Of a stretch of 64,000 bases of DNA, positions 16,901 through 24,998 are shown one piece after another (the stretch's first letter is position 1; each line of letters starts with the position of its first letter). Below the pieces are notes generated by a model. The model was not told the DNA's origin. It searched no databases and saw only the letters and a list, made by a program, of their open reading frames with translations. The stretch comes from Alteribacter populi (GTDB taxonomy: Bacteria; Bacillota; Bacilli; Bacillales; Salisediminibacteriaceae): the NCBI RefSeq assembly GCF_002352765.1, contig NZ_KZ293963.1, positions 2,378,368-2,442,367 on the forward strand, in the 5' to 3' direction. Position numbers and translations under genes: made by a program.

Positions 16901-16921
16901 TTCTCCCTTATTCAAACAAAT

Positions 16922-16973
16922 GGTGCCTGACCCCCGCCGCTGTAAAGCATTAACGCGGTGGGGGTCAGGCACC
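16922..16973 (+). repeat. REP palindrome (copy 3)
   Basis: Full-length copy with ends GGTGCC/GGCACC, arms CCCCCGCCGC / GCGGTGGGGG and loop TGTAAAGCATTAAC. It starts 12 bp beyond the stop codon of the Ser/Asp-rich protein gene and may serve as its 3' hairpin. Confidence 0.93.
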
Positions 16974-16984
16974 AACAAAAAAGA

Positions 16985-18205
16985 TCAATTAAACATCCCT
17001 GTAAAGAAACTGCCGATACTTTTAAAGAAAGAAACAACTCCACTGATTACTCCGCCTGATTCTATCTTCACATTTAATGTTTTTTCATCATATTCCGACT
17101 GGAGAAATTCCAGTATGTAAGTGGTTTGAGGGATATCTGCTAGGTTTTCATCAGAGAATAAGAGCCATAACGCTCTGATATCATCTTCATTTAAATATTT
17201 TTGTAGTTCTGCTACTTCCCCTGGTTTCTCTAGTATAGTATCGATGAAATTTAAAACATCTGTTATTTGAAGGGCTATCTCGTCTTCCATCTCATAATAA
17301 ACGACGGATACCTTTGTGTCATAGTTAGGGTCGAAGTTAGATCGGTCTTCAGACGTGACATCCCTGTCAAGTTTAAAAAGTACCCCATAATAATCGGGGA
17401 CATTATCATATCCTATGAGTTCAAGAATAGAAGAATGATTTCTTTGATGTCCACCATTCTTTTCTTTCTCGTTTTCCCCTATCTCTTTCACCTCTTCAAT
17501 TGTGTCCTCTTCTTCTAGAACACCTTCTTCCTCATTTTCGTTTAACAGTTCGTCAGAGGCTGGGACATCGGAGGATTCGTTCTCATCATGAGGGTCGGTA
17601 CTTGGTTCACGAGAACTTCCTGAGCCATCACTACCATTGGTTTCATTTGAAGTACTAGAATCGCTTGAACTACTCGAACCACTTGAGTGATCGAAATCGC
17701 TAGACCCATTAGAAGGTTCGGAACCATTCGAATCTCCTGCCTCCCCAGTATCACTTGAACCATTAGAGTCGCCGGAATCACTTTCATCAGCGCCCTCCGT
17801 TCCGCTCGAGTTATCTGAATCACTAGAGCCGGTAGATTCATCTGAACCACTTTCATTTTCCTCATCTGCCGGTGCAGTTGAAGGTTCGGTTTGTGGTAAC
17901 AAACCATTTCCACCTAGCGCTTGCAAAAGTGGATCACTTCCGCCGTATGATTGCCATGAATCCGCTTTATAATAATCTGTATAAGTTACACTATAGTCAT
18001 CCAATCCTGCATCTCTTTTTTGTCCGTGTATACGAAGGTTATCTCCATTAACTTTCTCATAACCATCAAATCTAAACTCTATCGTCTGCCCGTTTTCTTG
18101 GTACTTAACAACTTGTGCATGAGTGTCTGTAGGCAAAACAAAAATTGTAGCACCGGCGATTATCAGCCAAGCAGCCAACACATTATAAAACCGTTTATCT
18201 AGCAA
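16985..18205 (-). CDS. Secreted Ser/Asp/Gly-rich protein, function unknown
   Basis: About 406 residues. A hydrophobic N-terminus (AAWLIIAGATIFVLP, ending near THA) indicates export. A ~55-residue folded part follows, then residues ~105-230 of low-complexity Ser, Asp, Glu, Gly, Asn and Pro that look like a wall-spanning or flexible linker, an acidic stretch (NENEEEGVLEEEDTIEEV), and a folded C-terminal domain of ~150 residues. The last 22 residues (GVISGVVSFFKSIGSFFTGMF) are strongly amphipathic. TTG 18205 is favoured since GGAGG lies 8 bases upstream; the frame is open to 18223. No family recognised. It has no LPxTG motif, so attachment, if any, is by other means. Confidence 0.75.
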   Translation of the reverse strand: MLDKRFYNVLAAWLIIAGATIFVLPTDTHAQVVKYQENGQTIEFRFDGYEKVNGDNLRIHGQKRDAGLDDYSVTYTDYYKADSWQSYGGSDPLLQALGGNGLLPQTEPSTAPADEENESGSDESTGSSDSDNSSGTEGADESDSGDSNGSSDTGEAGDSNGSEPSNGSSDFDHSSGSSSSSDSSTSNETNGSDGSGSSREPSTDPHDENESSDVPASDELLNENEEEGVLEEEDTIEEVKEIGENEKEKNGGHQRNHSSILELIGYDNVPDYYGVLFKLDRDVTSEDRSNFDPNYDTKVSVVYYEMEDEIALQITDVLNFIDTILEKPGEVAELQKYLNEDDIRALWLLFSDENLADIPQTTYILEFLQSEYDEKTLNVKIESGGVISGVVSFFKSIGSFFTGMFN

Positions 18206-18408
18206 CAAAAGCACCTCCAGCAACTATGTTTACTTGTATTAAGACCTTCTATAATCTATTATAATCCATGCTATTCCATTATATAAGATCTAATAGAGTG
18301 GGTTAATAGGACTATATGGCAGTTTATCAGCTATGGGTTCGCTTTCTAAAAGACTTTTAAGAGATCAAGAGCTCCCTAGTGACCAACGGATAAAATGACA
18401 GCCATTTC

Positions 18409-18530
18409 TATAAGAAAAACCGCATAGCGGTCTTTTATTAAAAACAGCGTCAGCTTCCGCCGCATGTTTTAAAGTCTCAAGGATGCTTTTCCCTTGAGAC
18501 GAGCGGCGTGAAGGTAGCTGTCCTCTTATA
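18409..18530. repeat. ~120-bp intergenic repeat, copy B
   Basis: Second intact member of the family at 10.84 kb, in the same orientation. It forms a perfect 9-bp stem GTCTCAAGG (18474) / CCTTGAGAC (18492), followed by GAGCGGCGTGAAGGTAGCTG. It lies between the Ser/Asp-rich gene and the 3' end of the gal operon, in a gap of about 400 bp with no gene. Confidence 0.72.
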
Positions 18531-18566
18531 AATTCTTATTTTACAAAAAAACAGAAAAAAATCACC

Positions 18567-18586
18567 TTAAACAAACGTTTATTTAA
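18567..18586. promoter_or_regulatory. AAACGTTT-type palindrome
   Basis: TTAAACAAACGTTTATTTAA is nearly palindromic around ACGT, like LacI- or TetR-family operators. It lies 23 bp from a REP copy and beyond the 3' end of galR, not in an obvious promoter. The same sequence recurs near two other REPs at 53651 and 54831. Confidence 0.45.
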
Positions 18587-18609
18587 CATGAAATAATTGT
18601 CGCAAAAAA

Positions 18610-18661
18610 GGTGCCTGACCCCCACCGCGTTAATGCTGTACAGCGGTGGGGGTCAGGCACC
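18610..18661 (-). repeat. REP palindrome (copy 4, reversed)
   Basis: Full copy with perfect arms (CCACCGC / GCGGTGG plus outer CCTGACCCCC / GGGGGTCAGG). Its loop reads GTTAATGCTGTACA, so it is the only copy in the window inverted relative to the others. It begins at the base next to the galR stop codon (TAG at 18662-18664). Confidence 0.95.
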
Positions 18662-19654
18662 CTAAAAGCTGCTTTGCCTGATGGTTAGTTCTGTGGATAG
18701 GGTGACTTTTTTTGTTATGGTTCGGTGTTCGGTTAATTTTTCGAGTAGGAGGTCGACGGCGGTTTGTCCCATTAGGTCGGTGAATACTTTTACCGTACTT
18801 AAAGGAGGGAATACGTATTTTGACAGGCTGATGTCGTTTACTCCGATGATGTTGACGCGTTCGGGTACTTTGATTTCCGCTTCGTGCAATGCCCTTAAGC
18901 AGCCAATCGCCATAGCGTCGTTTCCCACGAAGAAGGCTGTAGGGAGGTTGTCACCGTGCTCTTCTATCGCCTTTTTCATCAGGTCATAGCCGTCATTCAC
19001 TGAAAAATGACGTATGTAAATCCAGTCTTCATTTAGCCTGTCCTTTGCCTGCATGTAAGACCTAAACGTTTGTTCACGTGGGTCTTCCAACACCCCGAAC
19101 TCGTCTCTAAACGTTTCGCGTCCGCCGATGTATCCGATCTCGGTGTGGCCGTGCGTTTCGAGGTAGGATAACACTTTCCGGGTCGCTTTTTCAAAATCGA
19201 TCGCTACAGAGTCGTAGTCTTCTTGCTCTGGACTGAAGTCTGCGAAAACGATGTTCGATGATACCTGTTTCATTTGTTCAATTTGTCCAGGGCTAAATTT
19301 CCCAACAGCTATAATCCCTTCGATTCCGTTCCTCTTCATTTTGCCGAGATCGTCATAGAAGAATTTAACGAGTTCAACTTCGTGTTCCTGGCAGCGCTCT
19401 TCTATGCCTAAACGGATCGACATGTAGTAGAGGTCGTCAAGCTCCTCTTTTTCTGTATACCAATGAAGGATGGCAATTTTTTTAGAAGACGCTTTTCTTT
19501 TTTTATGTTTATAGTAGGAAAGGTCTTCTGCTACCTCAAATATTCTTTTTTTCGTGTCATCTCCTACAGATAACGTCTTGTCGTAGTTGAGAACTCTAGA
19601 GACGGTTGCGATGGATACGCCTGCTTTGTCTGCAATATCTTTAATTGTTGCCAT
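18662..19654 (-). CDS. galR: LacI/GalR-family repressor of the galactose operon
   Basis: Transcription factor of 330 residues. The N-terminal HTH reads MATIKDIADKAGVSIATVSR followed by the hinge helix, and the periplasmic-binding-protein-like effector domain follows (FFVGNDAMAIGCLRALHEAE, NIIGVNDISLS, PPLSTV). GGAG precedes the ATG. It is the last gene of galK-E-T-M-R, 18 bp after galM, so it most likely represses this operon and responds to galactose or a derivative (inference from position). A REP palindrome starts right at its stop codon and probably ends the transcript. Confidence 0.92.
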   Translation of the reverse strand: MATIKDIADKAGVSIATVSRVLNYDKTLSVGDDTKKRIFEVAEDLSYYKHKKRKASSKKIAILHWYTEKEELDDLYYMSIRLGIEERCQEHEVELVKFFYDDLGKMKRNGIEGIIAVGKFSPGQIEQMKQVSSNIVFADFSPEQEDYDSVAIDFEKATRKVLSYLETHGHTEIGYIGGRETFRDEFGVLEDPREQTFRSYMQAKDRLNEDWIYIRHFSVNDGYDLMKKAIEEHGDNLPTAFFVGNDAMAIGCLRALHEAEIKVPERVNIIGVNDISLSKYVFPPLSTVKVFTDLMGQTAVDLLLEKLTEHRTITKKVTLSTELTIRQSSF

Positions 19655-19672
19655 TTCCTACTACTCCTTTTT

Positions 19673-20701
19673 TTAACGGTTTACAGAAAATTTTAATACT
19701 GTCTTCGATTCGTAGATCTCGCCTTTTTTAACCAATGGGGAGGTAAATTGCGAATGGTGAATCGCATCTGGAACATGTTGGGTCTCTAGGCACAGTCCCG
19801 CATGCTTGGGGAAAGATCCATCGAGATTGTTTCCAGTATAAAGGACTACCGATTCCTTGTCTGTCGCAACCTCCACTTGACGTCCTGACACGGGGTCGGT
19901 AAGCCGAACCGCGTATTCCTGATTTTGATTGAGTAAAAACGGGTGATCAAAGCCGCCGCCAACTAAGGTTAATTGCGGATCGCCACACGCGATTCCGTCC
20001 CTTATTGTTTTTCCTTCTCTAAAATCAAAGCACCCCTCACTATTAGTGACAGGAAGAACATTGCCTGTTGGCAAAAATTCATCGTCCAGCTCGACATAAC
20101 GATCGCTGTCAATCGCAAGCTCGCAGCCTGTTATTGGCGTTTCTGCGTCACCACGCAAGTTAAAATACGTATGGTTCGTTACATTTAATACGGTATCTTC
20201 ATCAGGTATACCTGAGTAGGTCATCTCTAACGTATTGTCATCTGTTAGCTCATATGTGACAGTCATGTCTATGTTGCCCGGATAGCCCTCTTCTCCGTCG
20301 GGGCTCCTGTAAAAAAATTGCATACCTTTTTCAATAAACCGCCCTTTCCAGACTCTTTTTGTAAAGCCTTTATAACCACCATGGATATGGTTTTGGTTTT
20401 CATTTTGAGGCAGTTCGTAGCGTTTGCCGTTCAGTTCAAAGCTAGCGCTGCGCGTTCGTCCGGCTAGGCGTCCAACTACGGACCCTAAATAATAGGGGTT
20501 TTCAACATAGTCGTAGGTGTGATCATAACGTAATACGATATTTGCCGTTTCGCCGTGTTGATCTGGTGTTAATATTTCCGTGATCGTACAGCCGTAATTT
20601 AACGCTGTCACTTTTATTCCGTTTGCATTTTCAATGGTAAAAGCAAAGATACTCTCACCATTGAAATCGGCTACTTTTTCTTGAAAATTACGTTTTGTCA
20701 T
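19673..20701 (-). CDS. galM: Aldose 1-epimerase (galactose mutarotase)
   Basis: Enzyme of 342 residues that interconverts beta- and alpha-galactose, feeding galactokinase. Active-site residues known from Lactococcus GalM are present: His in QNHIHGG, His in NHTYFNL, Asp in GGFDHPFLL and the general base Glu in LCLETQHVPDAIH. ATG 20701 is chosen since AAGGTG lies 9 bases upstream; the frame is open to 20758 but lacks a site. No signal peptide. It stands 95 bp after galT and 18 bp before galR. Confidence 0.95.
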   Translation of the reverse strand: MTKRNFQEKVADFNGESIFAFTIENANGIKVTALNYGCTITEILTPDQHGETANIVLRYDHTYDYVENPYYLGSVVGRLAGRTRSASFELNGKRYELPQNENQNHIHGGYKGFTKRVWKGRFIEKGMQFFYRSPDGEEGYPGNIDMTVTYELTDDNTLEMTYSGIPDEDTVLNVTNHTYFNLRGDAETPITGCELAIDSDRYVELDDEFLPTGNVLPVTNSEGCFDFREGKTIRDGIACGDPQLTLVGGGFDHPFLLNQNQEYAVRLTDPVSGRQVEVATDKESVVLYTGNNLDGSFPKHAGLCLETQHVPDAIHHSQFTSPLVKKGEIYESKTVLKFSVNR

Positions 20702-20796
20702 TGGACATAGCACCTTTTTCTTAAGTTTGAATCGATTGGGTTTTCTGTAGAATAACATCTGTTTTGTGTTGAACCATCAACAGAGTTCGCTAAAAC

Positions 20797-22284
20797 CTAA
20801 AGAGAATGAACGAACCTCTTGAATGCTCCTCTGCCTTCAGGTGTTCGTTTAAACACCCCGGCGTCTTCTAACACTTTTACGAATTTTTTTCCTACTTCGT
20901 TATTTACGATTTCACTTACGTTGTTCTCTGTCACCATTCCCTCATAACGTTGACGTAACCCAGCTGCCCATGGCTGGTGGTACTCTTTTACTTGAGCACC
21001 TTCACCACGAAGCAAATAATCCTCTATTTCTTCGAGTTCGTCTTTTAAACGAGGGGGTAAAACGGCTAATCCCATCACTTCGATGAGTCCAATATTTTCT
21101 TTTTTAATATGGTGCACATCTTCGTGTGGGTGAAATATGCCAGACGGGTGCTCGTCATTCGTGCGATTGTTTCGAAGGACGATGTCGATTTCAAATGCGC
21201 CGCGCCGTATTCTTGCAATTGGTGTCACTGTATTATGAGGCATTTCCCCAAAATGACTTTGAATACCTGATTCTTCATCATTGTACGCTTTCCACCGAGT
21301 TAATACATGCGTTGACGCTTCAACGAGCTCTTCCTTATTTTCCGAGCGCAAACGAACGACAGACATCGGCCATTTCACGATGGCGCTCGTTACGTTCGGA
21401 TAATCAGCTAAAGTAAACGGGTGTTCTTCTGGCGCTTTGGCCATCGCGAACTTATAGTTTCCACCTTGATAATGATCATGGGATAAAATCGAGCCACCAA
21501 CGATCGGGATGTCGGCATTTGACCCTACGAAATAATGCGGAACTTTTTCCACAAATGCGAGTAACCGCGCAAATGTCTTCTCACTTATTTTCATGTCACG
21601 GTGTTCAGTGGAAAGGAGAATACAATGCTCATTGTAATACACATACGGTGAGTATTGGAGCATCCAGTCTTCCTGTTCCAGTTCCATGCGAATCATCCGA
21701 TGGTTCGCCCTGGCCGGATGACCTATTCTACCTTGAAATCCTTCGTTTTCGATACAAAGGAGGCATTTCGGGTAATTCGCACCTTCCGCTTTTTTCGCTT
21801 TTGCGATGGCTTTCGGATCTTTTTCTGGCTTGGATAAATTAATTGTAATATCTAAATATCCGTAGTCGGTTTCTACTTTGTTATGAATATTTTTGGCAAT
21901 CCGCTTCGTTTGAATGTAGTTACTGTCTTGACTTAGTTGATAAAAATAGTCCGTTGCCGTTTGTGGATCGCGATCGTATTTTTCGTAAAAAGTCCGGTTG
22001 ATTTCTGACGGTTTTGAAATTAAGCAGTCCATTAACGACGTAGCGAAGATTTCTTTTTCATCAAGCACATCATCAATGATACCACGAGCACACGCATCCT
22101 CAGCCAAATCTTCAAGAAGGTCAGGAATCGTTACGGACTCCCCCTCTCTTTTAACAAATTCAAAGGAATCGAGCTGTAAAAGAGAAAGGACCCTGTTCCG
22201 GCAGTAAATCTCATCTTGAGAATCGAATAATTCCTTATCAATGGCTTGGTTGAGTAAAGATTGAACCTTTTCATTGATGGTCAT
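20797..22284 (-). CDS. galT: Galactose-1-phosphate uridylyltransferase (Firmicutes type)
   Basis: Leloir enzyme of 495 residues exchanging UMP between UDP-glucose and galactose-1-phosphate. It is the long Gram-positive class, with CLLCIENEGFQGRIGHPARANHR and the downstream region GGSILSHDHYQGGNYKFAMA containing the His-rich active-site segment. ATG 22284 follows AAAGGAG by 8 bases; the open frame to 22389 runs back into galE and is spurious. It lies 13 bp behind galE. The fragment pattern is intact throughout. Confidence 0.96.
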   Translation of the reverse strand: MTINEKVQSLLNQAIDKELFDSQDEIYCRNRVLSLLQLDSFEFVKREGESVTIPDLLEDLAEDACARGIIDDVLDEKEIFATSLMDCLISKPSEINRTFYEKYDRDPQTATDYFYQLSQDSNYIQTKRIAKNIHNKVETDYGYLDITINLSKPEKDPKAIAKAKKAEGANYPKCLLCIENEGFQGRIGHPARANHRMIRMELEQEDWMLQYSPYVYYNEHCILLSTEHRDMKISEKTFARLLAFVEKVPHYFVGSNADIPIVGGSILSHDHYQGGNYKFAMAKAPEEHPFTLADYPNVTSAIVKWPMSVVRLRSENKEELVEASTHVLTRWKAYNDEESGIQSHFGEMPHNTVTPIARIRRGAFEIDIVLRNNRTNDEHPSGIFHPHEDVHHIKKENIGLIEVMGLAVLPPRLKDELEEIEDYLLRGEGAQVKEYHQPWAAGLRQRYEGMVTENNVSEIVNNEVGKKFVKVLEDAGVFKRTPEGRGAFKRFVHSL

Positions 22285-22297
22285 TGTGCCAACTCCT

Positions 22298-23287
22298 TTA
22301 ATCGTTGTATCCGAGTGGATGATTTTTGTGCCAATGCCAAGCACCTTCAATGATCTGGTGAATAGACGTGCGTGAAGGGGACCAACCAAGTCGCTGTTTT
22401 GCTTTATCTGAAGACGCTATGAGTTTACTCGGATCACCCTTTCGTCTTTCTCCGATTTGCACAGGAATCGGGTGACCGGTCACTACACGTGCTGCTTCAA
22501 CGATCTCCCTTACAGAAAAGCCTTGGCTGCTTCCGAGATTGAACACGTCACTTTCGCCTCCGTCACTTAAGTATTTGAGTGCGAGGATGTGGGCATCAAT
22601 TAAATCTTCAACGTGAATGTAGTCGCGGACACACGTACCATCTGGTGTGTCATAATCTTCCCCGAAAATCGCAATATGTTCTCGTTTGTTTAATGCCGTT
22701 TGCAAAACAACGGGAATCAGATGTGTTTCCGGAGAGTGGTCTTCACCAATTTGACCGTCAGCCCGAGCTCCCGCGACGTTAAAATAGCGCAAGGAAACAT
22801 ATTTCATACCGTAAGCCTGATCACACCACTTCATCATTTTTTCCATTGCCAGTTTTGTTTCACCGTACGGGTTGGTTGGCGCTGTTTGCATATCCTCTGT
22901 AATCGGCACATTTTCAGGCTCGCCGTATGTTGCCGCCGTTGACGAGAACACTACCTGCTTAACGCGATGGTCTTTCATCACTTCGAGCAACACTTCAGTT
23001 CCTGTTACGTTATTATTAAAATACGTGAGTGGCTTTTCCACAGATTCACCTACTAACGAGTTCGCCGCAAAATGGAGCACCGCTTCAATGTTTTCTTTAC
23101 TAAACACACCGTTTAGCCACTGCTTGTCACGAATATCTCCTTCATAAAAAGAGGCATTCTTATGAACGGCTCCGCGATGGCCAGACTGTAGGTTATCAAT
23201 GACAATCACGTGATACCCGCGGTCGATCAGCTGGTAAACAGCATGAGAGCCGATATAACCGGCGCCGCCTAACACTAAAATACTCAT
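22298..23287 (-). CDS. galE: UDP-glucose 4-epimerase
   Basis: Extended short-chain dehydrogenase of 329 residues interconverting UDP-galactose and UDP-glucose. The NAD-binding GGAGYIGSHAVYQL is at the N-terminus; the catalytic pair lies in FSSTAATYGEP and the YxxxK motif in NPYGETKLAMEK. Its ATG overlaps the galK stop by 4 bp, so translation is coupled. No anomalies. Confidence 0.97.
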   Translation of the reverse strand: MSILVLGGAGYIGSHAVYQLIDRGYHVIVIDNLQSGHRGAVHKNASFYEGDIRDKQWLNGVFSKENIEAVLHFAANSLVGESVEKPLTYFNNNVTGTEVLLEVMKDHRVKQVVFSSTAATYGEPENVPITEDMQTAPTNPYGETKLAMEKMMKWCDQAYGMKYVSLRYFNVAGARADGQIGEDHSPETHLIPVVLQTALNKREHIAIFGEDYDTPDGTCVRDYIHVEDLIDAHILALKYLSDGGESDVFNLGSSQGFSVREIVEAARVVTGHPIPVQIGERRKGDPSKLIASSDKAKQRLGWSPSRTSIHQIIEGAWHWHKNHPLGYND

Positions 23288-24462
23288 ATCCTTACCTCCA
23301 TCTCTAATTCTCGTGCCCCGTCACCAATACTGGCAATGTAGAAGTCTGCTTCGTAGCCGACCTTTTCTTTGTATCGTGTGCCTACATTTTCTATGAAGTT
23401 ATCAACACATTTTTCTTCCACAATTGCGATCGCACAGCCGCCAAAGCCAGCACCGGTCATTCGTGCTCCTAAAACTCCGTCTTGTTTCCACGCCGTTTCA
23501 ACAAGCGTATCCAACTCAAAACCCGTGACTTCATAATCTTCTTTTAATGACGTGTGAGAATCATTCATTAACTCGCCAAAACGAGAAAGGTCGTCATTTT
23601 TCAGCGCTTGTAACGCTTGAATCGTTCGTTGATTTTCATAGACAGCGTGCTTTGCTCTTTTTAAAACGGTGGGATTTTTAATCGTGTGTTTTATTTGCTC
23701 GAAATCTTCTTCGGATAGTTCACCGAGGGCCAACACATCGATTGCGGTCTGGATTTGTTTTAACGCTTGCTCACATTCGTTACGGCGCTCGTTGTACTTC
23801 GATGCTGCAAGCTCCCTCCGTTTATTTGTGTTCATAATTAATACTTTTTTTGAGCCTAGTTTAAGCGGCGCATAGTGATAATCAAGAGTCTGGCAATCTA
23901 AAAGAATACCTTCCTCTTTTTTGCCCATACCGACCGCAAACTGGTCCATAATTCCGCTTTTCACACCAATAAACTCATTTTCAACGCGCATCCCGATTTT
24001 CACCAATTCGAGACGATCGATGGAAAGCTGATTAAGCTTTTCAATCACTACGCCGGTTAAGAGCTCAATAGAAGCAGAAGATGAAAGCCCGGCAGCGTTC
24101 GGGATATTACCATAGAATAAAACGTCCATCCCAGTCAGGTCATCACCTCGTTCACGAATATACCGCAACATCCCCTTCGGATAGTTCGCCCAACCATCTT
24201 TCTCTTTGTAATCAAGGTCGTTTAAGTTAAATTCAATCATATTTTTATTAGGAAAGTTTACTGAATAAAGTCGCACTAAGTAGTCATCACGCTTTTTAGC
24301 TACCGCATAGGTTCCATACGTAATCGCACATGGAAACACATTTCCTCCGTTATAATCAGTGTGCTCGCCTATTAAATTGATTCTACCAGGGGCAAAAAAT
24401 AACCGAGCCTCCTCAGATGAAAATTTCGCTTTAAACTCGTGGATTAACTGCTCATAGTTCAT
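23284..24462 (-). CDS. galK: Galactokinase
   Basis: GHMP kinase of 392 residues that phosphorylates galactose at C1, the first gene of the operon. The galactokinase signature GRINLIGEHTDYNGG is at about residue 26; the ATP loop is GLSSSASIELL, and motif 3 is GARMTGAGFGGCAIAIV. ATG 24462 has GGGGGG shortly upstream; the open frame to 24534 runs into the promoter region. The operon promoter with an overlapping cre-like site lies at 24625-24653. Confidence 0.97.
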   Translation of the reverse strand: MNYEQLIHEFKAKFSSEEARLFFAPGRINLIGEHTDYNGGNVFPCAITYGTYAVAKKRDDYLVRLYSVNFPNKNMIEFNLNDLDYKEKDGWANYPKGMLRYIRERGDDLTGMDVLFYGNIPNAAGLSSSASIELLTGVVIEKLNQLSIDRLELVKIGMRVENEFIGVKSGIMDQFAVGMGKKEEGILLDCQTLDYHYAPLKLGSKKVLIMNTNKRRELAASKYNERRNECEQALKQIQTAIDVLALGELSEEDFEQIKHTIKNPTVLKRAKHAVYENQRTIQALQALKNDDLSRFGELMNDSHTSLKEDYEVTGFELDTLVETAWKQDGVLGARMTGAGFGGCAIAIVEEKCVDNFIENVGTRYKEKVGYEADFYIASIGDGARELEMEVRI

Positions 24463-24624
24463 AAAGATCCCCCCTTTTTTTGGTTTGTTACGATCAATAG
24501 AAGTTCCGAGCAAACTTGTGGACCCTAACAACATTGTAACTATTTCTATTGTGGATTAACTCTGGATCTCTCGAGATAAAAGTAATGTTTTTATAACTAA
24601 AATTTTTATTAATTGTTTAGTTAA

Positions 24625-24653
24625 AATATAGCAGATAGATCCAGCGTTTTCAA
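24625..24653 (-). promoter_or_regulatory. gal operon promoter with overlapping cre-like site
   Basis: Minus strand: TTGAAA (24653-24648), 17-base spacer, TATATT (24630-24625). TGAAAACGCTGGAT, starting within the -35, matches the CcpA cre consensus at about 12 of 14 positions. It could instead be the GalR operator. The 16-mer TTTAGTTAAAATATAG (plus strand, 24616-24631) overlaps the -10. Confidence 0.65.
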
Positions 24654-24893
24654 TGTTATTTCAAATCAACCCTCAAGGTCCTTCCTCCGTTTTACCTGTA
24701 AGTAATGATTAAAGGAAATGTACAAGAAGGCCGTGAAATACCTGATAATTCTCTTTTTTGTCTTGGTTATGTACTACCTCGATCTACACTGATCTATCTA
24801 AACAAGCACTTATCGGTAAAAAATTAAATAATTCTTACTTCTTTTTATTGAGAGAGTTTTTACAATGTGGTAAGTTAAATAACAAATTTATAT

Positions 24894-24909
24894 TTTAGTA
24901 AAAATATAG
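24894..24909 (+). promoter_or_regulatory. Candidate regulatory repeat upstream of the alpha-galactosidase gene
   Basis: TTTAGTAAAAATATAG differs in one base from the 16-mer at 24616 next to the galK promoter. It also forms ATATTTT/AAAATAT symmetry. It lies 90 bp before the GH4 gene, near a possible TATATT -10 (24889) that lacks a good -35. The remaining ~400 bp of this divergent region shows no gene. Confidence 0.35.
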
Positions 24910-24998
24910 GGGAGGGCGGGAAATCATGTCATAAGCGAATGACACTGTATTTTTCAAACTTGGATGAAGGGAATGGGAAACAAAGGAGCTGAATAGAA

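Noticed and set aside
17542..17913. 123-codon minus-strand ORF within the Ser/Asp-rich gene
   Set aside because: Out-of-frame shadow of the low-complexity region.
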